The notes under the pieces: model-generated
Seen by the model: only the letters and a program-made list of their open reading frames with translations
What the model was told of the DNA's origin: nothing
Databases searched by the model: none
NCBI RefSeq assembly: GCF_001552735.1
Contig: NZ_BCRT01000010.1
Coordinates: 124,001-188,000, forward strand
Reading direction: 5' to 3'
DNA length: 64,000 nucleotides
Origin: Sanguibacter suarezii NBRC 16159
GTDB taxonomy: Bacteria > Actinomycetota > Actinomycetes > Actinomycetales > Cellulomonadaceae
Shown: piece by piece, positions 63,029 through 64,000 of the stretch
Layout: the number at the start of each line of letters is the position of its first letter
Numbering within the stretch: the stretch's first letter is position 1
Translations under genes and position numbers: made by a program

Positions 63029-63657
63029 TGAGCCCAGCCCCGGGCACCACCCCGGCCCGGCGCGTCTACGCCAACGGCAGGGTCAAGCGCCAGGAGATCA
63101 TCCAGGCGGCGATCGCGCTGTTCGCCGAGGTGGGGTTCAACGCGGCGTCCCTGCGTGACATCGCGGCACGGGCCTCGATGTCTCACCCGGGCCTGCTCCA
63201 CCACTTCCCGACCAAGGCCGCGCTGCTGGCGGCAGTCCTGGAGTACCGCGACGAGGTCGACGGCGCCGCGATGGCGGAGGAGGTGGCCCAGGGGCGCAGC
63301 GCGCTGGAGGCTCTGGTCCACCTCGTCGAGCGCAACCAGGTGCGTCGGCCGATCGTCGAGCTGTACGCGACGCTGTCAGCCGAGGCGACGTCGCCCGAGC
63401 ACCCGGCCCACGCCTACTTCGTCAGCCGGTACTCCGAGATGACAGCCATGCTCACGCAGGAGTTCCGGCGTCACGCCGACGCCGGCCGGCTCCGCGCCGG
63501 GGTCGTCCCGGACCGCGCCGCGCGCACGATGATCGCCGTCCTGGACGGCCTGCAGATCCAGTGGCTGCTGTCCTTGGGGGAGCCCCAGGGCAGTCAGGTC
63601 GACGTGGTGGCCGACCTCAGAGCCCATCTGGCGACGGTGGTCGACGCAGCGCTGTGA
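63028..63657 (+). CDS. TetR-family transcriptional regulator
   Basis: A 209-residue regulator. The N-terminal HTH is VKRQEIIQAAIALFAEVGFNAASLRDIAARASMSHPGLLHHFPTKAALLAAVLEYRD (about 19-75), a canonical TetR pattern. The rest is an all-helical ligand domain. The ATG overlaps the uppS stop by one base (TGATG). Its last 41 bases overlap the 3' end of the convergent DedA-like gene. Confidence 0.93.
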   Translation: MSPAPGTTPARRVYANGRVKRQEIIQAAIALFAEVGFNAASLRDIAARASMSHPGLLHHFPTKAALLAAVLEYRDEVDGAAMAEEVAQGRSALEALVHLVERNQVRRPIVELYATLSAEATSPEHPAHAYFVSRYSEMTAMLTQEFRRHADAGRLRAGVVPDRAARTMIAVLDGLQIQWLLSLGEPQGSQVDVVADLRAHLATVVDAAL

Positions 63658-64000
63658 CCGTGCGGCGACGTCGGGACACCCACACCGCCAGGACGACCGC
63701 CAGCACCAGCGCGACGAGGGCGGCGATGCCCCACGGGGACCCGGCAGCCGCGGCCAGCGCCGCCTCCCAGGCCGCCCACCCGACGGTGGCGTAGATGGTC
63801 GAGTGGATGACGCAGCCCAGGAGCATCGCGGGCAGGTAGCGGCGCACGGGCATCTGAGTCAGCCCGGCGGCGGCGTTGACGATCGTCTTGAAACCGACGG
63901 TGAAGAAGCTCAGCGGCACGGCGAGTACGCCCCAGCGGTTGAGCGCCGCGGTGCCTCGGGCTGCCGCGGGGCTGAGCGACCAGGCCTGGGCGCGCGCGAG
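63617..64000 (-). CDS. DedA-family (VTT domain) membrane protein, C-terminal part
   Basis: The frame is open to the right edge and stops at 63617, so the start lies outside. The visible 127 residues include RWGVLAVPLSFFTVGFKTIVN, AAAGLTQMPVRRYLPAMLLG and VIHSTIYATVGWAA. This matches the C-terminal VTT/DedA pattern of a re-entrant helix, an AG-x-M-x-x-RR loop and a following helix. A last helix and a basic tail end it. DedA proteins act in membrane lipid or undecaprenyl-phosphate transport; the nearby uppS is suggestive. The typical Arg of the re-entrant motif is not evident. Confidence 0.75.
   Translation of the reverse strand, partial: LARAQAWSLSPAAARGTAALNRWGVLAVPLSFFTVGFKTIVNAAAGLTQMPVRRYLPAMLLGCVIHSTIYATVGWAAWEAALAAAAGSPWGIAALVALVLAVVLAVWVSRRRRTVTALRRPPSPDGL

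Overview
The window is high-GC (roughly 70 percent by eye) chromosomal DNA with dense genes, many GTG starts and ATGA/GTGA stop-start overlaps. Gene content (Lsr2, LigD/Ku, DUF3097, VKOR, hrcA-dnaJ-rsmE-HIT-phoH-ybeY-CNNM-era order, PemK next to lepA, C50-carotenoid genes) points to an actinobacterium. A yellow-pigmented member of the Micrococcales is the best guess, but no rRNA is present to prove it.

Layout. 1-6657: tail of an unrecognised gene, a divergent MarR regulator, then a seven-gene, fully overlapping operon idi-crtE-crtB-crtI-crtYe-crtYf-crtEb that makes a cyclic C50 carotenoid of the decaprenoxanthin/sarcinaxanthin type. 6667-15078: TRIC-like channel, a three-gene ABC-2 exporter, thymidine kinase, flavodoxin, an NAD(P)-binding oxidoreductase with a divergent HxlR regulator, an aldo/keto reductase and malate:quinone oxidoreductase. 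15186-18541: a lipoprotein CotH kinase divergent from DUF4956 and a VTC-domain protein, a recurrent but poorly understood trio. 18560-26160: LigD and Ku (end joining), Lsr2, a membrane-anchored metallophosphoesterase, and a DtxR-type regulator coupled to an MFS exporter. 26388-33037: VKOR, leuS, a DUF559/Vsr-like protein flanked by two near-identical long hairpins, and a HerA-like ATPase. 33113-43136: degV, comEA-comEC-holA, rpsT, a PemK-like gene, lepA, hemW. 43139-54660: acyltransferase-SGNH protein, proline-rich membrane protein, DUF3097, CIRCE-controlled hrcA-dnaJ, rsmE, HIT, phoH-ybeY-CNNM-era. 55004-59208: two adjacent envelope proteins sharing an LRV-type module. 59270-64000: leucine leader peptide and leuA, recO, uppS, a TetR regulator and a partial DedA-like gene.

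Two features run through the whole window. First, many genes lack a Shine-Dalgarno site and instead carry a -10-like hexamer (nAnnnT) exactly 6 or 7 bases before the start codon, which predicts leaderless mRNAs. Second, GC-rich perfect hairpins without T tracts sit just after many genes and probably act as terminators.

The most unusual items are the hairpin-flanked DUF559 gene (30064-31138), the CotH/DUF4956/VTC trio with a low-complexity insert in CotH, the two-protein LRV-module locus, and the leucine attenuator in front of leuA. All functional names come from reading motifs and context; no database search was run.
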